A stretch of DNA of 64,000 nucleotides, from positions 1 through 64,000 of the forward strand of contig NZ_PVMZ01000033.1 in NCBI RefSeq assembly GCF_003001815.1, written 5' to 3'. A program made the translations under genes and the position numbers. This DNA comes from Actinoplanes italicus. GTDB taxonomy: Bacteria; Actinomycetota; Actinomycetes; Mycobacteriales; Micromonosporaceae. Of the stretch, positions 45,434-53,712 are shown in pieces (the first letter of the stretch is position 1; every line of letters begins with the position of its first letter). Below the pieces are notes generated by a model that saw only the letters and a list, made by a program, of their open reading frames with translations, did no database searches and had not been told where the DNA came from.

Positions 45434-46440
45434 GCGGGCTGCGCGAGGTGTGGCCGTTCGTGGACGCGCATCACCGGGCGGGCCGGCCTGTCGTGCTGGC
45501 CCGCCTGGTCGGGCGCGACGGCCCCGGCGCCCGGCCGATCGGCGCCGTCATGGCCGTAGCCGGCGACGGCACGTGGCGCGGCTCGCTGTCCGGCGGCTGC
45601 GTCGAGGGCATCGTCATCGACCACGCCCGCGCGGTCCTGGCCGGCGCACCGGCGTGCCTGATCCCGGTGTCGCCGGGCGGCGAGCTCATGCCGTGGGAAC
45701 CGGCTCCGGCCTGTGCCGGGGAACTGCGGGTTCTGATCACCCCGGCGCCACCGTCCGCGGTGCACACGGCGATCACCGCGGCGCTGGACACGGACGAGGC
45801 CCTGGATGTGGGCACGGCGCTGGAGTCCCCGCACGACTGGCGGCTCAGCGCGGCCGCGGGCGCCTTCGTCGAGCGGCTGCGGCCGCGGCGGCGTCTCGTG
45901 CTCGTCGGCGCCACCGATCTGGCTGCCACGATCGCCGACATAGCCGAGGGTCTCGACCGGCGGGTCGTCATCGTCGACCCGCGGGCCGGGCACCTCGGCT
46001 CCGGGGCGTTTCCGGCGAGCGCCGTGCTCGTGCGCTCCTGGCCGGACGAGTGGCTGCGACATCACCCGCTCGAGGAGAACGATGCCGTGATCACGCTGAG
46101 CCACGACCCCCGCATCGACGACCGGACCCTCCGCGCCGCCTTACCAGGACCGGCTCGTTACGTCGCCGCTCTGGGCAGCCGCGCTACCCACCGGCAGCGC
46201 CTGGCCCGTCTCGACGGCACGCCCGGGCTTGCCCGGCTACGCGGTCCGGCCGGCCTCGATCTCGGCGGGGCCGGCATCGGCGAGACTGCCTTGTCCATCC
46301 TCGCCGAGCTTGTCGCCCTGGACCACGGCCGCACCGGGCAGCCCCTGCGCGCCGGGCACCTGCCCATCCGGGCCGACCCGCCAGCGTGTCCCAGCTCGGA
46401 CGAATCGCTGATGCCACGGCTGACCGTGTCGACGCGGTAG
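45430..46440 (+). CDS. paoD: XdhC/CoxI-family molybdenum-cofactor chaperone (PaoD-like)
   Basis: 336 residues with a GTG start overlapping the PaoC stop (GTGA). The N-terminal XdhC domain shows VVLARLVGRDGPGARPIGAV and GSLSGGCVEGIV, in which the Cys is typical of the family. The C-terminal Rossmann-like domain includes LVLVGATDLAATIADIAEGL and YVAALGSRATHRQRLARL. Such proteins bind, sulfurate and insert the molybdenum cofactor, and are needed for activity of xanthine-oxidase-family enzymes. It closes the pao operon and is convergent with the exporter gene. Confidence 0.88.
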   Translation: MSGLREVWPFVDAHHRAGRPVVLARLVGRDGPGARPIGAVMAVAGDGTWRGSLSGGCVEGIVIDHARAVLAGAPACLIPVSPGGELMPWEPAPACAGELRVLITPAPPSAVHTAITAALDTDEALDVGTALESPHDWRLSAAAGAFVERLRPRRRLVLVGATDLAATIADIAEGLDRRVVIVDPRAGHLGSGAFPASAVLVRSWPDEWLRHHPLEENDAVITLSHDPRIDDRTLRAALPGPARYVAALGSRATHRQRLARLDGTPGLARLRGPAGLDLGGAGIGETALSILAELVALDHGRTGQPLRAGHLPIRADPPACPSSDESLMPRLTVSTR

Positions 46441-46490
46441 TGCCGGGCGATCCGTCAGTGCGATGCGGTGGACGCCGCTTTCGCCGGCCG
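46425..46490. repeat. Source copy of the relic at 36366-36428
   Basis: The 3' ends of paoD and of the convergent exporter lie here. The same about 60 bases occur, diverged and non-coding, at 36366-36428. Confidence 0.6.
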
Positions 46491-47702
46491 GGCCAGCACC
46501 AGGCCGGCCACCGACAGCACCGTGCAACCGATCATGAGAAGCGCCATCGGTACGGCGGTGTCCTGGCCGCCGAGGCCCGCGATCGGCGCGATGACACCCG
46601 CGGCCACCCACGTCACGAAGCCGAGCATCGCCGACCCGGTGCCCGGATGCTCGGGCACCTCCGCCGATGCCAGCGCGCCACCGTTCGGGCCGATCAGGCC
46701 CTGCGCGGTCATCAGCACGAAGAAACAGACGATCACCAGCAGCAGTGGCGTGCCGAACCACAGCGCGCCCACCAGCATCGCCACACCGGCGCCCAGCGCG
46801 GCGACCTGCCCGGCCAGGATGACCTTGCGGGTGGCGACCCGGCCGGCGAGCCGAGCGGCGACCAGCGCGGCGAGGGTCATGCCGGCGGCGTTGGCGGCGA
46901 AGTCGACCGAGTACGCGACCGGCGACATGCCGTTCATCGACTGCAACACGAACGCCGACGTCGCCACGTACGCGAAGATCGCACCCATTCCCGAGCCACT
47001 GACCAGCACGTATCCGACGTACCGGCGCCGGGCGAGGACCTGACGGCCGGCGACCGCGAATGCTCGTAGGCCGCCGCCGTGCCGCCGGTGCGGCGGCAGC
47101 GACTCGGGCACCGCGATCAGCACCGCCGCCACCATCGCCACGCCCAGAGCGGCGACGGCCCAGAACGACATCCGCCAGCCCGACAGCTGCAGGATGGCGG
47201 CACCCAGCAGCGGGCCGGCGATCGGCGCGATCCCGCCGACGCCGGCGATCACGTTGAGCACCCGGACGAGCTGGGCGCCGCGTGCCAGGTCGACGATCAC
47301 CGCCCGGCCGATCACCATCGCCCAGCCACCGGCGAAGCCCTGCACGAACCGGGCGGCCATCATGACGCCGATCGACGGCGTCAGCGCGCACACCACCGAC
47401 GCCACCGCCATCACGGCTACCGAGGCCAGCAACAGCCGCCGCCGGCCGTACTGGTCGGAGACCGGCCCGCCGATCAGCTGACCCAGCGCCATGCCGACGA
47501 AGAACGTCGTCAGGGTGAGCTGCACCTGCGTGGCCGTCGACGACAGGTCATCGGCGACCTCCGGGAACGCGGGGACGTACATGTCGGTGGCCAGCGGCGC
47601 GATCGCGGTCAGGAAGATCACCGTGGCGATCAGTGTGGTCGTCAGCTGTGCCTGACGCCGTACCCGATCAGGCGTCGACTGTTCGACGAGAACTGCACTC
47701 AT
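46455..47702 (-). CDS. MFS drug-resistance transporter, Bcr/CflA family
   Basis: 415 residues with 12 apparent membrane spans. The first span, LIATVIFLTAIAPLATDMYVP, ends in the DMYxPAFPE motif of Bcr/CflA exporters. The loop 2-3 motif GGPVSDQYGRRRLLL is present, and GFAGGWAMVIGRAVIVDL is typical of the family. It exports drugs or metabolites, with proton antiport known for the family. It is divergent from the XRE regulator, with motif S6 between them. Confidence 0.92.
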   Translation of the reverse strand: MSAVLVEQSTPDRVRRQAQLTTTLIATVIFLTAIAPLATDMYVPAFPEVADDLSSTATQVQLTLTTFFVGMALGQLIGGPVSDQYGRRRLLLASVAVMAVASVVCALTPSIGVMMAARFVQGFAGGWAMVIGRAVIVDLARGAQLVRVLNVIAGVGGIAPIAGPLLGAAILQLSGWRMSFWAVAALGVAMVAAVLIAVPESLPPHRRHGGGLRAFAVAGRQVLARRRYVGYVLVSGSGMGAIFAYVATSAFVLQSMNGMSPVAYSVDFAANAAGMTLAALVAARLAGRVATRKVILAGQVAALGAGVAMLVGALWFGTPLLLVIVCFFVLMTAQGLIGPNGGALASAEVPEHPGTGSAMLGFVTWVAAGVIAPIAGLGGQDTAVPMALLMIGCTVLSVAGLVLARPAKAASTASH

Positions 47703-47733
47703 GCGTCAAGAACACCGGACTCGAGCGGTGGAA

Positions 47734-47771
47734 GGAAGTCACCGACGATGGGTGTACCAGCAGTACATTCC
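47734..47771 (-). promoter_or_regulatory. Conserved motif copy S6
   Basis: On the minus strand it reads GGAATGTACTGCTGGTACAC, then CCATCGTCGGT, then GACTTCC. It lies between the divergent exporter and XRE regulator genes, 32 bases from each start codon. It is the most diverged of the seven copies in its left half. Confidence 0.65.
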
Positions 47772-47803
47772 AGGTGAGCGGTCCGCGTCGTACCGTCGAA
47801 GAC

Positions 47804-48679
47804 ATGAACAATCGAGCCGAGGTCCACGACTTCCTCACCACCCGCCGCGCGAAGATCACCCCGGAACAGGCGGGACTGCCCGCCGCAGGCCAGCGCCGGG
47901 TGCCCGGTCTGCGGCGCAGTGAGGTCGCCGCGCTGGCCGGCATGAGCGTCGAGTACTACGCGAAGCTGGAACGCGGATCGCTGGCCGGTGTCTCCGCCGG
48001 GGTGCTCGAGGCGATCGCCCGCGCCCTGCAACTCGACGAGGCCGAACGAGCCCATCTCATGCGCCTGGCGCAGGAGGCCAGCGGCACCAGCGCGCTGGTC
48101 CGGCCCACCCGCCGGCCCAAGCAGTGGACCGTACGGCCCAACCTGCAGTGGACGCTGGACACGATCACCGCCCCGGCGATCGTGGTGAACAACCGGCAGG
48201 ACCTGCTCGCCGCCAACCTGCTCGGCCGGGCCATGTACAGCGACGTCTACACCAACGCCAACGGCGTGCCCAACTTCGGGCGGTTCACGTTCCTCGACAG
48301 CACCGCCCACCGTTTTTACCCCGACTGGAACCTCGCCGCCGACATGACCGTGGCGAACCTGCGCACCGCCGCCGGCAAGGACCCGCACGACAAAGGACTG
48401 CACGACCTGGTCGGTGAACTGTCCACCCGCAGCGAGGACTTCCGCCGCCGCTGGAGCGCCCACAACGTCCGTACCCACGGCACCGGTACCAAGACGTTCC
48501 ACCACCAGGTCGTCGGTGACCTGGAACTGGCCTACGAGACGATGGACCTGCGTGCCGAGGACGGAGCCGGGATGACGATCTACGCCGCCGAACCGGGCTC
48601 ACCCACCGCACAGGCCCTCACACTGCTCGCGTCCTGGGCCGCCACCAACGAAAGCACCCCTGCCACATCGCAGCGCTAG
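47804..48679 (+). CDS. XRE-family regulator with MmyB-like ligand domain
   Basis: 291 residues from the ATG at 47804. The helix-turn-helix reads LRRSEVAALAGMSVEYYAKL, followed by ERGSLAGVSAGVLEAIARAL. The C-terminal domain has the MmyB pattern: NLQWTLDTITAPAIVVNNRQ, then NLLGRAMYSDVY, FTFLD and FHHQVVGDLELAYETM. MmyB-like regulators in actinomycetes are usually next to, or divergent from, oxidoreductases and often autoregulate; the C-domain may bind a fatty acid. Motif S6 lies upstream of this gene, so it is the leading candidate to bind the seven motif copies, though this is inference. Confidence 0.92.
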   Translation: MNNRAEVHDFLTTRRAKITPEQAGLPAAGQRRVPGLRRSEVAALAGMSVEYYAKLERGSLAGVSAGVLEAIARALQLDEAERAHLMRLAQEASGTSALVRPTRRPKQWTVRPNLQWTLDTITAPAIVVNNRQDLLAANLLGRAMYSDVYTNANGVPNFGRFTFLDSTAHRFYPDWNLAADMTVANLRTAAGKDPHDKGLHDLVGELSTRSEDFRRRWSAHNVRTHGTGTKTFHHQVVGDLELAYETMDLRAEDGAGMTIYAAEPGSPTAQALTLLASWAATNESTPATSQR

Positions 48680-48702
48680 CTCGAGCCGGGGAAAGCAGGA
48701 CC

Positions 48703-49434
48703 ATGGCTCGCGTCTTCATCACCGGTTCGGCCGACGGATTAGGCCGAGCCACTGCGGACACCCTTCTCCACGAAGGGCATGAGGTCATCGTGCACACGCG
48801 CAACACCGAGCGGCTGGCCGCGGTGAAAGATCTCGTCCATCGCGGCGCTTCGGCAGTCGTCGGAGATCTGGCCGACGCGGGGCAGACCCGTGACGTGGCC
48901 GCTCAGGTCAACCGGCTGGGCTCCGCCGACGTGGTGATCCATAACGCGGGGGTCTACAGCGGCGCGCAGGTCCTGCCGGTCAACGTCGTCGCGCCGTACC
49001 TGTTCACCGCGCTGATCCAGCGGCCGCGACGGCTGATCTACCTCAGCAGCGGCATGCACCACGGCGGACGCGACACCCTGGCTGGGCTGGACTGGAGCGG
49101 TACCCGGCCGACGGGCTCCTACTCCGACAGCAAGCTGTTCGTCGCCACCCTCGCCCTCGCGGTGGCGCGCCTCTGGCCCGATGTGCACAGCAACGCCGTC
49201 GACCCGGGCTGGGTACCCACCCGAATGGGCGGGTTGGGCGCCCCCGATGATCTGCGGCTGGGCCACCTCACGCAGGAGTGGCTCGCCACCAGCGACGACC
49301 CGGCGGCGCTGACCAGCGGCGGCTACTGGCACCACCAGCAACGCCGCGAACCGCATACGGCGGCCCGCGACGTCACCTTTCAGACCGGGCTTCTCGATGC
49401 GCTGGCCGGCTACACCGCGACAACGTTGAAGTGA
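48703..49434 (+). CDS. Short-chain dehydrogenase/reductase
   Basis: 243 residues. The NAD(P) motif is TGSADGLG; HNAGVYSG, LSSGMHHGG and YSDSK form the active site. Compared with classical SDRs it is atypical: the region before the Ser is shortened and GTRPTGSYSDSKLFVATLAL resembles the retinol-dehydrogenase-like SDR subgroup. It follows the XRE regulator by 23 bases and is probably co-transcribed with it, an arrangement common for MmyB-type regulators. Confidence 0.9.
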   Translation: MARVFITGSADGLGRATADTLLHEGHEVIVHTRNTERLAAVKDLVHRGASAVVGDLADAGQTRDVAAQVNRLGSADVVIHNAGVYSGAQVLPVNVVAPYLFTALIQRPRRLIYLSSGMHHGGRDTLAGLDWSGTRPTGSYSDSKLFVATLALAVARLWPDVHSNAVDPGWVPTRMGGLGAPDDLRLGHLTQEWLATSDDPAALTSGGYWHHQQRREPHTAARDVTFQTGLLDALAGYTATTLK

Positions 49435-49476
49435 AACGGGTGACTCTGCCCTTGCCGTACCGGTATCCGGCTCGTC

Positions 49477-50784
49477 CTACCGGCCGCCGGTCGAACAGGG
49501 GGCGATGTCGACTCGCTGGTCCGGATCGCCGTTGACCGTCGGGTAGATGGGGGCTTCCGCGGCGGTGTGCCACGGCAATGCCGGCCACCACGGCTGTTGT
49601 GCGGCGACCGCATCTTCGGTCGGCTCGGTCGGCACCCCGGGCACGAGTGCCAGGTAGCGCTGCCCGCGGCATGCCGCTTCGGCTCGTACCCGCTCGACCG
49701 GTTCGGTCCAGCTGTGCGGGGCGAGGCTGAACCGTCCCCAGTGCACCGGAATCAGCAGCTCACCGCGCACCAGGGCGTTCGCTTCGACGGCGAGCTCCGG
49801 GCTCAGATGGGTGTCCGGCCATTTCGGGTCGTACTGCCCGGAGTCGATCATGGTCACGTCGAACGGGCCGAGACGTTGCCCGATCTGCGCGAGCTCGGCG
49901 AAGTACCCGGTGTCGCCTGAGTACCACATCCGGTGCTGCGGGCCCCGCAATGCCCACCCGGACCACAGGGTTTCGCTGCTGCGCAGCGGGTCCCGGGCGG
50001 ACGAGTGCCGGGCCGGTGTGGCAACCAGCTCCACAGAGCCGACAGTGGCACTGTCCCACCAGTCGAGTTCACGGATCCGGTCCGCCGGGATGCCCCATCG
50101 CTCCAGGTGAGCCCCGATTCCGAGTGGTACCACGAACGTGGTGGCTGACCAGCCCGCCATGGCCCGGATTGTCGGATAGTCGAGGTGATCCCAGTGGTCA
50201 TGCGAGATGAGCACGACATCCATCCGGCCGAGGTCGGCGAGGTCCGCCGGCGGCGGATAGAACGCCTTGGTGCCCAGCAGTCTGGACGGTCCGGCCTGTT
50301 CTCCCCATACCGGGTCGATCAGCACCCGCAGACCGTCGATCTCCACCAGCGTCGAGGAGTGACCGAACCAGGTGACACGCAGTCCGTGCGTCGGCGCGAC
50401 AGCGAGCCGGCTGGTATCGGTTGCTGCGATACTCAGGGGCTGATCCGGGCTGCTCGTGTCGCTGCCGCCGCCGGGGATCGACGCGGTGGGCGAGATCCAC
50501 TGCGGCCAAGGATCGGCGAACTCGCCGTCTTTCCATTGCGGTGACCGTTCGATGCTGGCCAGCCGGTCGCCCGACGGGGACGCGCCGAACGGTGCGGTGC
50601 GCACGTAGATCAGACCACCGGCTACGGCGATCACCATCAGGGCGCCGATGACGGCCAGGGCCCGGCGTACCCAGCGCCGTCGACGTCGGGGGCGGGCAGG
50701 TGCAGCCTTACCCGGGGCGTCTAGGGCGTCTTCAGGTTTAGTGGCGACGTCAGTGCCGTCGTCACTGTCCGGTCGTCCCGTCAT
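49477..50784 (-). CDS. Membrane-anchored metallo-beta-lactamase-fold hydrolase (NAPE-PLD-like)
   Basis: 435 residues, ATG at 50784 with AGGAGG upstream. A short Arg-rich cytoplasmic start precedes one membrane span (ALAVIGALMVIAVAGGLIYV). The metallo domain shows TWFGHSSTLVEIDG, SHDHWDHLD (the HxHxDH motif), TPARHSS, YSGDTGYF and PVHWGRF, the order seen in NAPE-PLD and UlaG-like enzymes. The catalytic part faces outside. Lipid or lactone substrates are possible; the exact one is not known. Confidence 0.88.
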   Translation of the reverse strand: MTGRPDSDDGTDVATKPEDALDAPGKAAPARPRRRRRWVRRALAVIGALMVIAVAGGLIYVRTAPFGASPSGDRLASIERSPQWKDGEFADPWPQWISPTASIPGGGSDTSSPDQPLSIAATDTSRLAVAPTHGLRVTWFGHSSTLVEIDGLRVLIDPVWGEQAGPSRLLGTKAFYPPPADLADLGRMDVVLISHDHWDHLDYPTIRAMAGWSATTFVVPLGIGAHLERWGIPADRIRELDWWDSATVGSVELVATPARHSSARDPLRSSETLWSGWALRGPQHRMWYSGDTGYFAELAQIGQRLGPFDVTMIDSGQYDPKWPDTHLSPELAVEANALVRGELLIPVHWGRFSLAPHSWTEPVERVRAEAACRGQRYLALVPGVPTEPTEDAVAAQQPWWPALPWHTAAEAPIYPTVNGDPDQRVDIAPCSTGGR

Positions 50785-50997
50785 ACGGGGATCCTCCTGT
50801 GTAGGGAGCAGGCGTGCGCCCGCTTGGCGTCGGCCAGATGGTTGAAGTACTCAGCAGGGGTGGGTTCGGATCCTGGCCTCGCCTCATGACGGCGTCGACC
50901 GCGCCCGTTGCCGGCTCGCGGCATCGGCCGGTGAGAGGTCGCGATTTCAGCCGGTGGCCCGAAGTGCCCGGCCGGCACCCCGGGCCACCGCGCCGGA

Positions 50998-52140
50998 TCA
51001 GCGGTTGCGCAGGACCTCGTCGAGGATCCGGCCGGCGTCGGCGGCCTGCCGGGAACCCACTTCGTTGCCCAGGACTTGTACCAAACCACGCAGCTGGCCT
51101 TCGGTCAGGCCGGTGTTGAGCCCGATGGCGAAGTGCGACCGCAGCTGTGATTCCGTGCCCTTCAGCGTGGCCAGAGCCGCGATGGTCGCCACCTCACGGC
51201 TGCGCCAGTCGAGGTTGTCGCGGCTGAAGATGTCGCCGAACAGGTGCGTCTTGAGGAACTCGTCGATCGCCGGCGCGAAGTCGAACATCGGGCCGGTGAC
51301 CGGGGCGCCGGTGAGCTCGGTCTGGTTGTCGGTGCCGAGCTTGAGGATGTCCGTGCCTTCGGGCAGCGGGGCCGGTTCCGGACCGATCTCGTCCGTGATG
51401 CCCTTGTCCTTGCGCTGCTCCAGCACGGCCATGAAGGTGCTGATGGCGTTGAGGCTGCGGGGGAAGCCGGCGTAGGCGTACATCTGCACCAGCACTTCCT
51501 TGACCTGGTTGACCGTCACCCCGGTGTCCAGGCCTTTGTTCAGCGCGGTGGTCAGCCGGGGCAGGTCGCCACTCGCGGTGAACGCGCCGATCATGGCTAC
51601 CGCTGCGTGCTGTTCGCTCAGCTCGCCGGTCTGCTGCTGGTCGTCGGCTACCTGCCCGTTGTACTGCTGGTCGGAGACGTGTTCCATCCAGGTCACGTTC
51701 TGCCCGTCACGTACGCCGGTCAGGGCCATGTGGGTCATGGCGCTGTCGGGGGCGGCGCCGTGCCAGTGCTTCACGCCCGGCGGGCACCACACCACGTCCC
51801 CGGCGCGGATCTCGTGAAGCGGGCCGCCCCATTGCTGGGTGCGGCCCACGCCCTCGGTCACCACGAGGCGTTGCCCGGCGGGGTGGGTGTGCCACGCCGA
51901 TCGGGCGCCGGGCTGGAACGTCACGTACGCGCCTGAGTACGGCGCGGTCTCGTTCGCGGGAAACAGGGTGTCGACGCGTACCTCGCCGGTGAAGGTGGTC
52001 GGCGAGCCGGCGGTGGAGGTCTGGTCCTGGCTGCGGGTGATCGTCTGCTTCTTCCTGCGGTCTTCCTTGTCTACGGCGGCCGCCGGAGTGCCGGCCAGAA
52101 CCAGCAGCGGCAAGGCGAGTGCTGCGAGTGCTCTTCTCAT
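50998..52140 (-). CDS. Secreted cupin plus carboxymuconolactone-decarboxylase fusion
   Basis: 380 residues from an ATG at 52140 (GGAGG upstream). A signal peptide (MRRALAALALPLLVLAGTPA) is followed by a cupin domain (HTHPAGQRLVVTEG, CPPGVKHWHGA) and then two CMD/AhpD-like segments: TTALNKGLDTGVTVNQVKEV, then YAYAGFPRSLNAI, and, further on, a second block with SREVATIAALATLKG and HFAIGLNTGLTEGQLRGLVQ. The usual CxxC of peroxidase-type AhpD is absent. Cupin and CMD genes often adjoin; here they are fused and exported. The cupin half is paralogous to 37212-37628. Confidence 0.85.
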   Translation of the reverse strand: MRRALAALALPLLVLAGTPAAAVDKEDRRKKQTITRSQDQTSTAGSPTTFTGEVRVDTLFPANETAPYSGAYVTFQPGARSAWHTHPAGQRLVVTEGVGRTQQWGGPLHEIRAGDVVWCPPGVKHWHGAAPDSAMTHMALTGVRDGQNVTWMEHVSDQQYNGQVADDQQQTGELSEQHAAVAMIGAFTASGDLPRLTTALNKGLDTGVTVNQVKEVLVQMYAYAGFPRSLNAISTFMAVLEQRKDKGITDEIGPEPAPLPEGTDILKLGTDNQTELTGAPVTGPMFDFAPAIDEFLKTHLFGDIFSRDNLDWRSREVATIAALATLKGTESQLRSHFAIGLNTGLTEGQLRGLVQVLGNEVGSRQAADAGRILDEVLRNR

Positions 52141-52288
52141 GGGTTGCCTCCGATCGGTCCGGGATGTGCTCGTGGTCTGCGCCGGCCACGGCGCGGGTGC
52201 CGGCGAGTGCAAACGGGGGACCGCAGACCTGCGGCGGGCCGCGACTCTGTCGCTCAAGCCCACCGCGCTGGTCGCTGCTGCTGCGGTG

Positions 52289-53248
52289 TTACTTCGCGAG
52301 GTTCTTGGTGAAGAAGGTGTCCAGGGCGTCGAAGGGGATCAGGTCGGTGCGGTCGTAGAGGTCGATGTGCCGGGCGCCGGGCACGACGACGAGGTCCTTG
52401 GGACCGGTGGCCTTGGCGTGCACGGCGTCGCTGAACCACTTCGAGTGCGCCTGGTCGCCGGTGACGAGCAGGATCGGCCGGGGCGCGATGTCGGCGAGGT
52501 GCCGCAGTTCGCCGAAGTTGATGTGCGCGGCGTCGCTGGTGATGGTGAATCCGCCGATCGACCGGGGGTGGCGGCCGCGGTCGGCGACGTAGTACTCGAA
52601 GAACTCCGCCGTGATCGGGTCGAGGCCCTCGGCCGGGATCTCGGCCGGGAACGTCGGGCTCAGGGCCGGCTCGCCGGCGTCGACGTCGGCCCAGCGCTGC
52701 TCGGCGATACTCGCGAGGGTGTTCTGCCGGTCCTCGGCGGTGCCGCTGTCGATCCAGCCGTTGCGCTTGACGCCGCTGATGTCGTACATCGCCGAGGTGG
52801 CGACGGCCTTGATCCGCGGGTCGGCGGAGGCGGCGCTCAGCGCGAAGCCGCCGCTGCCGCAGATGCCGATCACGCCGATACGTTCGCGGTCGACGTAGCC
52901 GAGGGTGCCGAGGAAGTCGACGCCGGCGCTGAAGTCCTCGGTGAAAATCTCGGGGGAGGTGATGTGGCGGGGCTCGCCGCTGCTCTCGCCGTTGTAGGAC
53001 GGGTCGAAGCCGATGACGACGAAGCCGCGGCGGGCGAGCTCGTGGGCGTACACGCCGGGGCCTTGCTCCTTGACGCCGCCGTGCGGCGGGCCGACAACCA
53101 GCGCCGCGTGCGTGGCGGACTCGTCGAGGTCGGCGGCCCGGTACAGGTCCGCGGCGATCTCGATGCCGTAGCGGTTGCGGTACCGCACGGGCGTACGGGT
53201 CACGCCGTCGGAAAGGACGAAGGTGTAACCATCAGACTGCAGAGGCAT
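52289..53248 (-). CDS. Alpha/beta hydrolase (dienelactone-hydrolase-like), cytoplasmic
   Basis: 319 residues with no signal peptide. It is a paralogue of the 31865-32986 hydrolase; both share RYRNRYG/RFRNRYG, ARRGFVVIGFDPSYNGES, TEDFSAGVDFLG and PGARHIDLYDRTDLIPFD. The nucleophile elbow is GVIGICGSGGFAL, with C130 in the position of the Cys in dienelactone hydrolases. Motif S4 lies 69 to 108 bases upstream. Its counterpart also has a motif copy (S1) in its upstream intergenic region. Confidence 0.83.
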   Translation of the reverse strand: MPLQSDGYTFVLSDGVTRTPVRYRNRYGIEIAADLYRAADLDESATHAALVVGPPHGGVKEQGPGVYAHELARRGFVVIGFDPSYNGESSGEPRHITSPEIFTEDFSAGVDFLGTLGYVDRERIGVIGICGSGGFALSAASADPRIKAVATSAMYDISGVKRNGWIDSGTAEDRQNTLASIAEQRWADVDAGEPALSPTFPAEIPAEGLDPITAEFFEYYVADRGRHPRSIGGFTITSDAAHINFGELRHLADIAPRPILLVTGDQAHSKWFSDAVHAKATGPKDLVVVPGARHIDLYDRTDLIPFDALDTFFTKNLAK

Positions 53249-53712
53249 GAGGGATGTTCCTTTCAGCGAACACCTGGCGTTCGGTTCGTATTAAGTCAAG
53301 GCCCAAGCCGACGAACGAAGAAGTCACTCTCGAAAGGTGTACTGACAGGGCACCCCACCACAGATGTCAATGCGAATGATGTGACTGCTGGGGTACTCGT
53401 CGCCGCACTTCGGCGCAGCCCGGGCTGTGGATCGGCGGCGCGACGGTCGACCGGCGCTGAGACCGATAACGTGGCTATATCCTGCCGACCTTCACTTTCG
53501 GTCCTCTCCTGTGGTCGCCAAGAAATTCCACGACTACTGCCGCATCCGGGCGGAGACCGTCCGCTCTTTCATCGAGTGGCATGGGTTGCCGGAAGACCGT
53601 CATGGTCAGCGCTGCGTCTTCTTTCTGTCGGCTTTCGCCGGCAGATGATGCTGTCAACGCTGGACCCGACCCGCGATCGCGAACGGGCCGTAGTGACCGA
53701 GGAGAGACACCG
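53249..53712. other. Intergenic region with motif S4
   Basis: 464 bases between the divergent hydrolase and sugar-dehydrogenase genes. Motif S4 (53317-53356) is the only feature supported. A 73-codon plus-strand frame at 53427 has no plausible ribosome binding site and is not called. Confidence 0.5.
53317..53356 (-). promoter_or_regulatory. Conserved motif copy S4
   Basis: On the minus strand it reads GGGGTGCCCTGTCAGTACAC, then CTTTCGAGAGT, then GACTTCTTC. It is the copy closest to consensus and faces the hydrolase gene that starts at 53248. Confidence 0.75.

Noticed and set aside
53427..53648. 73-codon plus-strand frame in the intergenic region
   Set aside because: No ribosome binding site, no family likeness, and most of it overlaps the likely promoter region of the sugar-dehydrogenase-like gene.
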